In this document: piece by piece, positions 10,033 to 19,062 of the stretch
Layout of the letters: each line of letters begins with the position of its first letter
How positions within the stretch are numbered: the first letter of the stretch is position 1
Assembly: GCF_029689925.1 (NCBI RefSeq)
Contig: NZ_CP121445.1
Location: forward strand, 2,907,001-2,971,000
Origin: Anaerocolumna sp. AGMB13025
GTDB lineage: Bacteria > Bacillota > Clostridia > Lachnospirales > Lachnospiraceae
Length of the DNA: 64,000 nt
Reading direction: 5' to 3'
The notes under the pieces: generated by a model
Told to the model about the DNA's origin: nothing
Seen by the model: only the letters and a program-made list of their open reading frames with translations
Databases searched by the model: none
Made by a program: the position numbers and the translations under genes

Positions 10033-10645
10033 CGACTTTTTATTATAGTCTTAGGAAGCACGGATTTGTATAACCTGTGATTATTGCTACAGCCTAGATT
10101 GTTTCTTCGTATATAATGTATTAATAAATGGAAGAAAACAGTGCTTATGGTTGAGATACTCCCTTCTAGGTTGACAAGTAAAATAATAAGACTTGTCACT
10201 TAGAAGGGAGCATATTTTTTAATCTAATAGATATTACATCCATAAATACGCTCCGCTATGGATGCACACCTCGCGGAGAGGAAGTTTATTACTGTTAATC
10301 CGCGATGGTACGAAATTGTCAGTAAACTGACAATTTTGCTCTGGGAAGAAAAGCAAAGTTTTCTAATGTAAATGATATGGATATTGTGCAAAGATGTTTA
10401 GGGGAAACTACTGTAGCACTGGAAGCTAATGTTTAGGCCTCATCAAAAGCGTGTATATGAATGGATTTTGATGTATCAATCTTTAGACGCTTACAAAGGG
10501 TTAACTTTGGAAGGCTTAGCATTGAAATAAATTTATCTGATATTGTACTTATAATATAATCTTTTTTACTGCATATTTACAAAGTTTATATCTGCGTATA
10601 TAATTTAATTACATTATACAAATTATGGAATAAGGTGGTGAATCA
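10033..10645. other. Intergenic region rich in palindromes, no gene
   Basis: I see no convincing gene in these 613 bases. The region holds a terminator-like hairpin (10159-10218) and a CTCCGC/GCGGAG stem at 10251-10278. It also holds a perfect 10-bp inverted repeat AAATTGTCAG/CTGACAATTT at 10313-10336. Part of this resembles 45300-45408. The AT-rich stretch 10540-10630 just before the M50 protease probably holds its promoter. Confidence 0.5.
10159..10218 (+). terminator. Terminator-like hairpin
   Basis: CTCCCTTCTA (10159-10168) pairs with TAGAAGGGAG (10201-10210), and an inner TGACAAGT pairs with ACTTGTCA. The stem is followed by CATATTTTTT. It could end the L,D-transpeptidase transcript, although it lies 127 bases past the stop codon. 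Confidence 0.55.
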
Positions 10646-12016
10646 GTGAACGTAATAATTGCTGTTTTTATTTTCAGTTTCATTATTGTAGTTCATGAAT
10701 TGGGACATTTTCTGCTTGCTAAGAAGAATGGGATATTTGTGAAAGAATTTTCTATTGGGATGGGACCAAGAATTATATCCCTGGTTAGAACCAGTAAAGG
10801 AAGAAGAGTTGTATGCTTCCTGTCCCCGCATGAAATGGAAGTTAATCAGGATGGGAATTATAACACCATTTATTCGTTGAAACTATTCCCTATCGGAGGC
10901 TCCTGCATTATGCTGGGAGAGGATGAAGGAATGGAAGATGATAATGCTTATAGTAATAAGAGTGTTTGGGCGAGGATATCTGTAACGCTTGCTGGTCCGT
11001 TTTTTAATTTTTTATTAGCTTTTGTACTGTGTATGGTTGTTATAGGTATCAGCGGTTACGATATAGGGTATAGTCCTGCGGTTATCAATCAAGTGTTAAA
11101 TTCACCGGCTATGAAAAGCACCGGAATAAAACAGGGTGACCTTATTACCAATATGAATGGAACTGAAATTTCTGCCGGTTATGATTTTCTAAATTATATT
11201 CAGTTGAATCCATTAAGCGGTGATAAGGTAGAATTAACCTATATACATAATGGGAGACGTGGATACGCGACCTATATACCGGATAGGATATATAAGCTTG
11301 GCTTTAACTATCAGTCAGTCCCTAATAATAAGGGTGTTGTAATAACTCTTTTAACGAATAATCTTCCAATGGAAAATGCAGGACTTCTTGTCGGAGATGT
11401 AATCCATAAAATCAACGGATATACAATCAAAAATGAGGATCAGCTGCAAAATTATTTTATAGAAAATCCACTTACGAAGACAGAGGTTTTTATTACTTAT
11501 TCCAGAAATGACAAACTTCAAAAACCGGTCAGAATAACACCGGTTTTAAGTAAAGAGTATGAACTTGGGTTCAATATAAATACCGGAAGGCAGAAAGCAG
11601 ATTCACTTGAAATTATTAAATCTAGTGCAGTTCAAATTAAATATATGGTTACGAGTACTGTTAAAAGTGTAAGTCAGTTAATACAGGGAAAGTTGGGGCT
11701 TCATGATATGACTGGTCCTGTTGGTGTTGTGGGTATGATTGGAACTGTCTATAATGCCAATAAGAATGATGGATTATTAAATTTGTTTTTAAGCCTGGCC
11801 AATATGACTATTTTGCTTAGTGCAAATTTATGTGTGATGAATCTGCTCCCCTTACCGGCGTTGGACGGAGGGCGGCTGGTATTCTTATTATTGGAAGTAT
11901 ACCGTAAGAAAGCTGTAAAACAAGAAAGAGAAGGACTGATTCATTTTGTAGGTTTAGTGGCATTATTTGTTTTTATGGTAGTTGTTATGTTCAATGATGT
12001 CAGAAGGCTGATATAG
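10646..12016 (+). CDS. Site-2 protease, M50 family, with two PDZ domains (RseP-like)
   Basis: An intramembrane zinc metalloprotease of 456 residues. The zinc motif HELGH lies at residues 17-21 in the first membrane helix. The C-terminal family motif NLLPLPALDGGRL supplies the third ligand. Between them lie two PDZ-like segments (about 140-215 and 225-310), so it is longer than the usual single-PDZ Clostridial RseP. The start is GTG 10646, supported by AAGGTGG six bases upstream. It is not next to dxr or cdsA, where the housekeeping RseP normally sits. It is therefore probably a paralogue that cleaves a membrane-bound regulator; the substrate is unknown. Confidence 0.88.
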   Translation: MNVIIAVFIFSFIIVVHELGHFLLAKKNGIFVKEFSIGMGPRIISLVRTSKGRRVVCFLSPHEMEVNQDGNYNTIYSLKLFPIGGSCIMLGEDEGMEDDNAYSNKSVWARISVTLAGPFFNFLLAFVLCMVVIGISGYDIGYSPAVINQVLNSPAMKSTGIKQGDLITNMNGTEISAGYDFLNYIQLNPLSGDKVELTYIHNGRRGYATYIPDRIYKLGFNYQSVPNNKGVVITLLTNNLPMENAGLLVGDVIHKINGYTIKNEDQLQNYFIENPLTKTEVFITYSRNDKLQKPVRITPVLSKEYELGFNINTGRQKADSLEIIKSSAVQIKYMVTSTVKSVSQLIQGKLGLHDMTGPVGVVGMIGTVYNANKNDGLLNLFLSLANMTILLSANLCVMNLLPLPALDGGRLVFLLLEVYRKKAVKQEREGLIHFVGLVALFVFMVVVMFNDVRRLI

Positions 12017-12040
12017 CTTTGGCTTTACGAATTAGTATAT

Positions 12041-12076
12041 AAGGCTGCTTCTTATTAATAGGAAGCAGCCTTATTG
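12041..12076. terminator. Bidirectional terminator between convergent genes
   Basis: AAGGCTGCTTC (12041-12051) pairs with GAAGCAGCCTT (12062-12072). It sits between the stop codons of the M50 protease (+) and the small gene at 12080 (-), and has U-rich tails on both sides. Confidence 0.75.
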
Positions 12077-12079
12077 TGA

Positions 12080-12352
12080 TTATTTTTTTGCGATCATTTT
12101 TTTAATCATCTCTAATTTTTGTTTATCTGCAGGGGACATATCTTTTGTTAAGATTTCGACCATTAAATTCGTTTCATCTTGGGAAAAAGTAAGCCCCAGG
12201 GCTTTCATTTTTGCGTTGGCTTTTATTAAAATCGGCAAAGCTTTATCTGCAGGTTTTCCTTCTGCCTCATTAGCTAAATCAACTAAAACAGCTAATTTTC
12301 TGGCATCGATATTCTTCATTGCAGGATGGTTAATCCATTCTAAATCCTTCAT
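12080..12352 (-). CDS. Small conserved-looking protein, function unknown
   Basis: Ninety residues, helical and highly charged, with no membrane segment and no cysteine. It contains ADKALPILIKANAKMKALG and ends in a lysine-rich helix. The start has AGGAG six bases upstream, so translation is plausible. It lies directly downstream of the gene at 12397-12918 in the same direction (44 bases apart), so the two probably form one operon. I do not recognise either family. The pattern of helices and the phrase MSPADKQKLEMI suggest a soluble helical bundle. Confidence 0.7.
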   Translation of the reverse strand: MKDLEWINHPAMKNIDARKLAVLVDLANEAEGKPADKALPILIKANAKMKALGLTFSQDETNLMVEILTKDMSPADKQKLEMIKKMIAKK

Positions 12353-12396
12353 CTCTGACTCCTGTCTGCGTTATAACACGCGTTTTAATAAATTAG

Positions 12397-12918
12397 TTAT
12401 TCATTGTTTGGTGGATCTTGTGTCATATTGAACATCATGTTGATATTCTCAAAGGTACTTTTTTGTTCTGGTGTTAAAAAAGCTCCTAAAATATCCATCA
12501 TATCCGGGCTTGAGCTACCGCTGTTACTATTTTCGGTGGACCCGTCGGGATTCTCTGTATTTACAGATTGGGAGGCCATTGAAGCGAAGGCGGTATATGT
12601 ATCGTAGAGATTCTTAGCTTTGATTAAATTTAGAATAGTATCTATTAATTCCCTCTCTTTATCAGTGCATACAGTTCTTACATTAGTCAGTAAAGCTTCT
12701 ATATCAATATTTTGTGTTCTCATACTAAAAGTTGTAATGGAATCCTTGTGACGGATTGAATTATATGCATCCATTAATTCCCCGGTTTTTACGATAATCT
12801 GAGCTGACTGCTGAGTGTCACTGTCAAGATAAGGAAAAGCGGCTCTGACTATATCCAGAATATGGCTGAATATATTTTGTTTTGGTGCCGAATCCTTAAA
12901 GGTTTCATCGATATCCAT
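12397..12918 (-). CDS. Unrecognised helical protein with Ser/Asn linker
   Basis: A predicted 173-residue protein that I do not recognise. The first 115 residues look like an alpha-helical domain. A low-complexity Asn/Ser/Gly linker follows (about 118-135), and then a short conserved-looking tail with LGAFLTPEQKSTFENI. There is no signal peptide. The start has GGAG at good spacing. It is co-directional with, and just upstream of, the 90-residue gene at 12080. Both share a phrase of the type (T/S)P(E/A)(Q/D)K in a C-terminal helix. That suggests a common function but is not proof of homology. Confidence 0.7.
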   Translation of the reverse strand: MDIDETFKDSAPKQNIFSHILDIVRAAFPYLDSDTQQSAQIIVKTGELMDAYNSIRHKDSITTFSMRTQNIDIEALLTNVRTVCTDKERELIDTILNLIKAKNLYDTYTAFASMASQSVNTENPDGSTENSNSGSSSPDMMDILGAFLTPEQKSTFENINMMFNMTQDPPNNE

Positions 12919-13201
12919 GGCTTCTCCAATTCTCTGTTATCATTATACTATATTCATAGGAATCTAAAATATTACTAATAAGCGCTTAGTGAAAGACTTA
13001 CCCTATTCCATGAAATAAAAAAGACCGGGATATGGGAACAGTATAAACCTGAGATTGTCTGCTTACAGGCATTATACATAACCATAATTCCGGTCCGATA
13101 TTACTTAATTCTTAACTTATAATCAATCAAAATGCGATTAAAATGGTTTCTATGAACATTTAATAAAATTATATGAAAGATATCACAAGTAAGAATACAT
13201 A

Positions 13202-13681
13202 TTATTGGGGATATACTAAATGAGATTCATCAATATTAATAAGTATTTCTTCTAAGAACTTTTTCGCCAGATATTTTGCCATATTTAAGTTCATATCCAG
13301 GTAATTACCACAGTTTATTGCAGCTGCACCAGGTACTTCACCTTCGAAATTCTGGATAAACCCAAACAGTTCAACCAACAATGGTATAATATCCTTTGAT
13401 TCATAGTCACCGGCAAGTATTAAATAAAATCCTGTCCGGCAACCCATAGGTCCAAAATAGATTATTTTTGAACCGTAATCTGGGTGATTTCTAAGGAAAG
13501 TCGCGGCAAGATGTTCCATGGTATGGATTTCCGCCGTATTCATAACCGGTTCAAAATTAGGTCTGGTCATACGGATGTCAAAAGTGGTAAGGACTTCGTC
13601 TCCTACGGTATCTTTCCTTGATACATAGACACCTCTTAACAATTTAATATGATCAACGGTAAAACTTGCTATCTGTTTCAT
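13202..13681 (-). CDS. luxS: S-ribosylhomocysteine lyase (LuxS)
   Basis: Cleaves S-ribosylhomocysteine to homocysteine and the AI-2 precursor DPD in the activated methyl cycle. The protein is 159 residues, full length. The metal motif HTMEH gives His53, Glu56 and His57; Cys81 in GPMGCRTGFY corresponds to the catalytic cysteine, and Cys124 in INCGNY to the third metal ligand. The start is ATG 13681 with GGAGG upstream; a longer frame from 13693 would overlap that ribosome site. The gene stands alone, with no pfs or metabolic neighbours. Confidence 0.97.
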   Translation of the reverse strand: MKQIASFTVDHIKLLRGVYVSRKDTVGDEVLTTFDIRMTRPNFEPVMNTAEIHTMEHLAATFLRNHPDYGSKIIYFGPMGCRTGFYLILAGDYESKDIIPLLVELFGFIQNFEGEVPGAAAINCGNYLDMNLNMAKYLAKKFLEEILINIDESHLVYPQ

Positions 13682-13970
13682 AATAACCTCCATCCGCCCA
13701 TTAGTGGCAATTAAATATTGAGTAAAAAAACATATTTTTGCTTATCTTCGGTTGAACTGTGTTTTTTCACTTGGTCTGTCTTCTAGAATCCTTTATCTTT
13801 TAGTATTGATAATTTACTGCCAATATAATAATATGAATATTATAACATATATTATCCAGTCAAAAAAGAATAAATTTATGAAATATTAATTTTGATTTGT
13901 GAACGAAAAGCTTATTGAATTAATTTAGGAAAATTACTTCAAGGAACTGGATTTTTTATTGGATATCGTA

Positions 13971-14096
13971 TATAATGCAAGAGGAAATGGAACTACCAAA
14001 TAAAATGCAAGAGGAAATGGTAACTACCATATAAAATGCAAGAGAAAAAGGTAACTATACCATATCGAATGCAAGGGATAATGGAACTATACCATA
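13971..14096. repeat. Tandem repeat, four units of 30-33 bp
   Basis: Four imperfect copies of a unit of the form TAAAATGCAAGAGGAAATGG plus AACTACCATA run up to the RBS of the HAD gene. Later units gain two to three bases (ACTATACCATA). The rest of 13682-13970 is AT-rich with no gene. Each unit brings a TATAAT/TAAAAT-like hexamer. Confidence 0.85.
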
Positions 14097-14115
14097 AGAA
14101 GAAAGGATATAAAAC

Positions 14116-14733
14116 ATGTTTGACAGCATAATATTTGATTTAGACGGAACCTTATGGGATTCGACCGATGCAGCGGCAATCATCTGGCAAGAAGAAGCTT
14201 CAAAATATAAAGAGGTGACAGACATTATCAGTGCTGACCGCTTAAAAGCCTTATATGGATTGCCTTTGGAAGAGATTGCAGTTAAGCTGCTTACCAGCGT
14301 ACCAAGGGAGACAGCAATAAAAATTATGCGAGAGAGTACAACCAAACAATGTCCGTACCTTGAAAAGGTAGGAGGTATCCTGTTTCCAGGCTTGGAGGAA
14401 ACTCTGAAAGAATTAAAGAAAACCTATCGGCTTTTTATTGTAAGCAATTGTGAAGAAGGCTATATCCAATGCTTTTTAAAAGCACATCAGCTGCAGGATT
14501 ACTTTGAAGATTTTGAATATCCCGGCAGGACAGGTGTGTTAAAGGCAGATAATATCAGGCTGATTGTCAAACGCAACAATCTTTTAGCACCGGTCTATGT
14601 AGGTGATACCGCAGGAGATGCAACAGCTGCAAAAGCCGCAGGACTGCCCTTTGTTTATGCCAGATACGGCTTTGGGCAAGTAAAAGAGTCTGATTATGTA
14701 ATTGACTCCTTTGATGAACTTTTGAAGCTGTAA
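14116..14733 (+). CDS. HAD-superfamily phosphatase (phosphoglycolate phosphatase-like)
   Basis: A cytoplasmic phosphohydrolase of 205 residues. Motif I is FDLDGT with the nucleophile Asp8 and Asp10. Motif II is VSNCEEG, motif III centres on Lys in GVLKADN, and motif IV is YVGDTAGDATAA. The cap is the small helical C1 type, as in Gph/PGP and YhcW-type enzymes. The substrate is not readable from sequence. The gene is followed at once by the trpS promoter and leader but is unlikely to be co-regulated with it. The start ATG has GAAAGGA upstream. Confidence 0.88.
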   Translation: MFDSIIFDLDGTLWDSTDAAAIIWQEEASKYKEVTDIISADRLKALYGLPLEEIAVKLLTSVPRETAIKIMRESTTKQCPYLEKVGGILFPGLEETLKELKKTYRLFIVSNCEEGYIQCFLKAHQLQDYFEDFEYPGRTGVLKADNIRLIVKRNNLLAPVYVGDTAGDATAAKAAGLPFVYARYGFGQVKESDYVIDSFDELLKL

Positions 14734-14741
14734 ATTAGGGA

Positions 14742-14770
14742 TTGACTTTTCTGTAGGTGGAAGATATACT
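14742..14770 (+). promoter_or_regulatory. Promoter of the trpS leader
   Basis: TTGACT (14742-14747) and TATACT (14765-14770) are exactly 17 bases apart. It lies just past the HAD stop codon and upstream of the T-box leader. Confidence 0.75.
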
Positions 14771-14870
14771 TTATTTATTAGCGATATTAAAGATACTCCC
14801 ATATGGTGGAATAAAATTATATGGGTAACTAAGAATAACAGAATATTATTCTATAGATAATAATAACAGA

Positions 14871-15177
14871 ATATTCTTTTCCGAGGATTAAGAATAGTAG
14901 ATATAGTACTGATTTACAGAGAGCTGTGGAGGGTGGAACCACGGTAATTAAGATTATATTGAATGGACTTATAGGATCAGGAGGAACAGTGTAAACTTAG
15001 TAATGCCTGACGGGAACTCTGCCCGTTATCAAGTGAGGGTATATCGGAATTGGTCAATAAGAATCAATTAAAGGGTATACGAGAAAGTGGACGTATCTTA
15101 CGTCAAACCGGGTGGTACCGCAGAAGCAGATTCGACTTTTGTCCCAGTAATAATTACTGCGACAGGAGTCTTTTTTT
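14871..15177 (+). promoter_or_regulatory. tRNA-Trp T-box riboswitch controlling trpS
   Basis: The conserved T-box core GGGTGGTACCGC lies at 15110-15121. It is followed by a terminator with arms at 15134-15151 and 15153-15170 and a run of seven T. Upstream, the Stem I distal hairpin carries GGAGGGTGGAACC. The likely specifier is UGG at 14964-14966 in GAATGGAC, which would pair with the CCA anticodon of tRNA-Trp. Uncharged tRNA-Trp would favour the antiterminator and raise trpS expression. The 5' boundary is approximate. Confidence 0.92.
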
Positions 15178-15207
15178 AATTTATAGGAAAGTTCTTAGAA
15201 CTTTCCA

Positions 15208-15318
15208 ATAAATTAAAAAGCCTTCCAGGCAGGATGCGCATGACGCACTTAAGGAAGATTGTCACTGTCGTGACAGCGCGTCAGCGCTAGAGTCTGGCGA
15301 GCCAGACTCTTTGTTCTT
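15208..15318. repeat. Dispersed intergenic repeat, copy 1
   Basis: About 110 bp closely similar to 59541-59655. Shared blocks are GCAGGATG.GCATGACGC, TGTCA..G..GTGACAG, CGTCAG.GCTAGAGTCTGG and CCAGACTCTTTGTT. The 3' end forms a perfect 10-bp hairpin (15289-15310) followed by T-rich sequence, so it could terminate transcription. A GGAAAGTTCT hairpin at 15186-15206 lies just before it. A second partial start (CTCCTGTAAAATAAAA) lies at 15341-15356. Confidence 0.75.
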
Positions 15319-15426
15319 TTTACAGGAAAGTTCTCTGAACCTCCTGTAAAATAAAATCCACCCTTGCAGGAGGCATACCCCCTTAAAATTGTTATATGAC
15401 TAGAATTATTATAAAGGAGAAAAAAT

Positions 15427-16431
15427 ATGTTAGATGGAAAAAAGACATTATTTAGCGGAATGCAGGCAACGGGCAGCCTTACTTTAGGAAATTATATAGG
15501 TGCATTAAGTAACTGGCTGACATTAAATGAAGAATATCAATGCTTTTACTGTGTGGTAGACCTTCATTCCATAACGGTAAGACAGGACCCGGCAGAGCTT
15601 AGGAAAAGAGCAAGGGCATTGCTGACTCTTTACATTGCAGCAGGTCTGGATCCGGTTAAGAATTGTATCTATTACCAGTCCCATGTATCCGGTCATGCGG
15701 AACTAAGCTGGATTTTAAATTGTTTTACTTATATGGGCGAGTTAAACCGAATGACACAGTTTAAGGATAAATCGGCAAAGAATGCCGATAACATCAATGC
15801 CGGTTTATTTACGTATCCGGTTCTTATGGCCGCGGATATTCTTTTATTCCAGGCAGATGTGGTTCCGGTAGGTGCGGACCAGAAGCAGCACCTGGAGATA
15901 ACCAGGGATATTGCAGAACGTTTTAACGGTATATATGGTGATGTATTTACAATTCCTGAGCCTTATATCGGTAAAACCGGGGCTAAAATTATGAGTCTTC
16001 AGGATCCTGAGAAAAAGATGTCTAAGTCCGATGAAAATATCAATGCCAGTATCTATTTGACAGATGATACCGATACCGTCATACGTAAGTTTAAACGAGC
16101 TGTGACTGATTCCGATAATCAGATCATATATTCCGAAGATAAACCCGGAATTAAAAATTTGATTGATATCTACAGTACAACTACCAATAAGTCCATCGAA
16201 GACGTTGTTAAGGAGTTTGACGGCAAAGGGTATGGCGATTTTAAATTAGCAGTCGGAGAAGCAGTTGCTTCTATTTTAAAACCGATTCAAACCAGAGTAG
16301 AAGAACTTAACAAGGATAAAGCCTATGTTGATGGAATTATTAAGGATAATGCAGAAAAAGCCAGTTATTTTGCCACTAAGACCTTACGTAAGGTACAAAA
16401 AAAGGTGGGTTTTCCTGAGAGAGTAAGGTAA
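15427..16431 (+). CDS. trpS: Tryptophanyl-tRNA synthetase
   Basis: Charges tRNA-Trp with tryptophan. A class I synthetase of 334 residues, the normal bacterial length. The HIGH-equivalent TLGNYIG lies near residue 20, the AIDQ-like region reads VPVGADQKQHLE, and KMSKS lies at residues 197-201. The RBS AAGGAG precedes ATG 15427. Control by the T-box leader upstream fits the gene's identity. No tryptophan biosynthesis genes are nearby. Confidence 0.97.
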   Translation: MLDGKKTLFSGMQATGSLTLGNYIGALSNWLTLNEEYQCFYCVVDLHSITVRQDPAELRKRARALLTLYIAAGLDPVKNCIYYQSHVSGHAELSWILNCFTYMGELNRMTQFKDKSAKNADNINAGLFTYPVLMAADILLFQADVVPVGADQKQHLEITRDIAERFNGIYGDVFTIPEPYIGKTGAKIMSLQDPEKKMSKSDENINASIYLTDDTDTVIRKFKRAVTDSDNQIIYSEDKPGIKNLIDIYSTTTNKSIEDVVKEFDGKGYGDFKLAVGEAVASILKPIQTRVEELNKDKAYVDGIIKDNAEKASYFATKTLRKVQKKVGFPERVR

Positions 16432-16450
16432 GTGACAAAAGGAAGTAATG

Positions 16451-16495
16451 ATTCTCAATAAAGTAATTCTCAATAAAGTAATTGTCAATAAAGTA
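16451..16495. repeat. Tandem repeat, three 15-bp units
   Basis: ATTCTCAATAAAGTA occurs twice exactly and once as ATTGTCAATAAAGTA, head to tail, between trpS and the 2-hydroxyacid dehydrogenase. Confidence 0.9.
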
Positions 16496-16547
16496 AATTG
16501 AGTTAAAATCATGATTACGACATAGGAATATGACATGGAGGGATTGC

Positions 16548-17504
16548 ATGAAGGTAGTTTTTTTAGAAACCGATACCTTAGGAAATGATGTAGATTTATC
16601 TGTTTTTAATGAATTTGGTGAAGTAGTAAAATATAATAAATCAGAGCCGGATAAGGATTTTTTGAGGGCAGCAGATGCGGATATTATCATCGTAAATAAG
16701 ATTCCAATGAATGAATCTACGCTGTATAAAGCTGACCATTTGAAGTTAATATGCATAACCGGAACCGGTACTAACATTGTGGATTTTGCATATACCGGCA
16801 AAAGAAATATTGCTGTTACCAATGTAAGAGGATACTCTACCAATTCTGTTGTTCAACATACATTTGCCCTTCTGTTTTATGTATATGAAAAGTTAAATTA
16901 TTATGATGACTTTGTAAAAAGCGGTGAATATGCCAGAAGTGATATATTTAGCTGTTTTGATGTCAAATTCAATGAGCTTTATGGGAAGACCTGGGGGATA
17001 ATAGGACTTGGTGAAATCGGAAGAGGTGTAGCAAAGATAGCCCAGGCTTTTGGCTGCCGTATTAATTATTATTCCACCTCGGGTAAGAATACAACAACTG
17101 ATTATCAGCAGGTGGACTTTGATACATTGCTGATGTCTTCTGATATAATATCCATTCATGCTCCTCTAAACGCTAAGACAGAGAACCTGATTGATGAAAA
17201 TGCTCTAAGTAAGATGAAAAGTACCGCGGTACTGCTAAATTTAGGCAGGGGTCCGATTATAAATGAAGATGCATTAACACAAGCTTTGGAGAAGGACCAA
17301 ATTGCTGGAGCTGGGTTGGATGTCATAAAAATTGAGCCTATGTTACCGGATAATCCCTTACTTCGCATAAAAGACAGTAAGAAATTAATTATCACACCGC
17401 ACATTGCCTGGGCAACGGTAGAAGCAAGGAAACGCTGCGTGGAAGAAGTTTATCAGAATATAAAAGCTTTTTTATGCGGTGAAGAAAGAAATATTGTTAG
17501 ATAA
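16548..17504 (+). CDS. NAD-dependent D-2-hydroxyacid dehydrogenase (glycerate dehydrogenase-like)
   Basis: Reduces a 2-oxoacid or oxidises a D-2-hydroxyacid; 318 residues. The NAD motif is GLGEIGRG. The catalytic set is Arg in NLGRGP, Glu in IKIEP and His in TPHIAW. The N-terminal pattern resembles hydroxypyruvate reductase/glycerate dehydrogenase, but lactate or other substrates are possible. The start is ATG 16548 with GGAGGG six bases upstream; a frame from 16530 would include that site. The last codons (CGEERNIVR) are themselves the first unit of the tandem array that follows. Confidence 0.88.
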   Translation: MKVVFLETDTLGNDVDLSVFNEFGEVVKYNKSEPDKDFLRAADADIIIVNKIPMNESTLYKADHLKLICITGTGTNIVDFAYTGKRNIAVTNVRGYSTNSVVQHTFALLFYVYEKLNYYDDFVKSGEYARSDIFSCFDVKFNELYGKTWGIIGLGEIGRGVAKIAQAFGCRINYYSTSGKNTTTDYQQVDFDTLLMSSDIISIHAPLNAKTENLIDENALSKMKSTAVLLNLGRGPIINEDALTQALEKDQIAGAGLDVIKIEPMLPDNPLLRIKDSKKLIITPHIAWATVEARKRCVEEVYQNIKAFLCGEERNIVR

Positions 17505-17690
17505 TATACAATATATGTATGGTGAAAAAAGAGAAACTGTTGGATTATAAACGATATATGTATGGTGAAGAAGAGAAATTGTTGGATTATAAACGATATA
17601 TGTATGGTGAAGAAGAGAAACTGTTGGATTATAAACGATATATGTATGGTGAAGAAGAGAAATTGTTGGATTATATATGATATTTGTTGT
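17474..17690. repeat. Tandem array grown from the 3' end of the dehydrogenase gene
   Basis: GGTGAA recurs at 17478, 17521, 17564, 17606 and 17648, giving units of 42-43 bp. Unit 1 is the coding 3' end of the dehydrogenase, and four noncoding copies follow with consensus TATGTATGGTGAAGAAGAGA plus AATTGTTGGATTATAAACGA. The later copies are closer to each other than to the coding one. Apparent reading frames on the other strand are a by-product of the repeat. Confidence 0.85.
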
Positions 17691-17783
17691 GAGAAAAGAA
17701 TGACTGCCAATAGAGATACTGATAAGATGCACAAATAGTATATGGATCCATAGACGAAATATTAATTAATTAATTAGAATCAG

Positions 17784-17829
17784 CGATAAACCCGGTACTC
17801 TGGAAGCAGGTATTACCGGGTTTTTATCG
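17784..17829 (+). terminator. Rho-independent terminator
   Basis: CGATAAACCCGGTA pairs with TACCGGGTTTTTATCG around a short loop. It is the probable end of the dehydrogenase transcript. The remaining bases 17830-18010 hold no gene. Confidence 0.8.
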
Positions 17830-18016
17830 TCTAAAGTAAAGTATATAATTTACTGTTGTTTGCTACATAATATAGTCATAAAAAAATTGGATAAATACAA
17901 TTTTAAGTATAGTAAATGATGAAACAATTTATTATATAGTATATTGTTGTTCCAAGTTCAGCTGCTTTAGAAACGGTATGAAAGTATCACTGCCTTTTAT
18001 AAAAATTTAACAATAC

Positions 18017-18045
18017 TTGCATAAATCAATATAAAAAGCTATAAT
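18017..18045 (+). promoter_or_regulatory. Promoter of the first TetR gene
   Basis: TTGCAT (18017-18022) and TATAAT (18040-18045) are 17 bases apart. A leader of about 140 bases precedes the gene. Confidence 0.65.
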
Positions 18046-18190
18046 GAAAAGAGTCAAATTACGTCAATAATGCAGAAGTTGGTCACAGTATTCATGTAGT
18101 TACAATTTAGAAAAGGTTAAAATTATTTTAAGCTCAAGTACTTCCGCTAAGTTTTGTGCTGTGGGTTTTATGAAAGGAATGTTAATTGTA

Positions 18191-18781
18191 ATGGCAGAAC
18201 AAATAAACACAAAAGATAAGATTGTGAATGCAGCCTGGGAGTTATTTCATAAAAAAGGATTTGAAGATACTACGGTAGAGGATATTATCGCTGCTGCGAA
18301 AACCTCAAAAGGAACTTTTTATTATTATTTTGATAGAAAAGACGCACTTCTTGATACCTTATCGACTATTTTGGATCACGAATATGAAAAACTAGAGAAA
18401 AAGATGAATCCAGATCTGAATAGTTACGATAAACTGCTTTATATGAATTATGAAATGCATTTATTTATTGAGGAACAGATCGATATAGATTTGCTTTCTT
18501 CCCTATATTCCACTCAGCTTTTATCAAAAGGACAATCTGGATTATTAGATCAGAACCGGGTTTATTATAAATTAATCACAGATATTATTGAAGAAGGTCA
18601 AAAAAATGGACAGATTACAAAGAATAAATCCGTTCGTGAGATAACAAAATATTATACCTTATGTGAACGTGCGATTGTTTCTGACTGGTGTTTAAACAGA
18701 GGAAATTATTCGCTGGCGAAATACAGTAAAGAATATATGCCAGTTATGTTGCAGGCCCTTAAGGATAATGAAATGCAGTAA
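18191..18781 (+). CDS. TetR/AcrR family regulator, paralogue 1
   Basis: A DNA-binding regulator of 196 residues. The N-terminal helix-turn-helix includes TVEDIIAAAKTSKGTFYYYF; the C-terminal ligand domain ends with an SDWCLNRGNYSLA segment. It is clearly paralogous to the regulator at 42126-42707: both share SKGTFY.YF, the phrase YDKL.YM or FDKL.YM, and a DWC...GNY.LA end. The start is uncertain: the alignment with the paralogue favours ATG 18191, while GTG 18161 and ATG 18170 are also in frame. It lies at the edge of the proline/hydroxyproline locus next to aminopeptidase P, so it probably controls part of it. Confidence 0.88.
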   Translation: MAEQINTKDKIVNAAWELFHKKGFEDTTVEDIIAAAKTSKGTFYYYFDRKDALLDTLSTILDHEYEKLEKKMNPDLNSYDKLLYMNYEMHLFIEEQIDIDLLSSLYSTQLLSKGQSGLLDQNRVYYKLITDIIEEGQKNGQITKNKSVREITKYYTLCERAIVSDWCLNRGNYSLAKYSKEYMPVMLQALKDNEMQ

Positions 18782-18913
18782 TTTATATAATCAAGATTCT
18801 AAATAATAGACCTTTGAGCTTGATAATACGGGTAAAAAGGATTGAATAATTTAGCTAGACAGACAGTTATAATGAAAGATTATAGGAAAAATAATTCGTA
18901 AGATTAGTTTGCT

Positions 18914-18976
18914 AAATCCATGAAATGCCGTAAAGGTTTAAATCCTTGTTTTGACAGCATTTTCATGGATTTTTTG
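18914..18976. terminator. Terminator between convergent tetR and pepP
   Basis: AAATCCATGAAATGC (18914-18928) pairs with GCATTTTCATGGATTT (18957-18972). A T tract follows on the plus strand. Confidence 0.7.
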
Positions 18977-19062
18977 TATATGGTCCTCAGGCTGAAAATG
19001 TGAAACTGTAATATAGGTTACGCTAAATTATAAACAGACCAGTTTAATTAAGGCTTAATAAC

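Noticed and set aside
17472..17734. Minus-strand reading frames with repeated HTYIVYNPT-type phrases
   Set aside because: They are translations of the 42-43 bp tandem array on the opposite strand; no RBS or family match.
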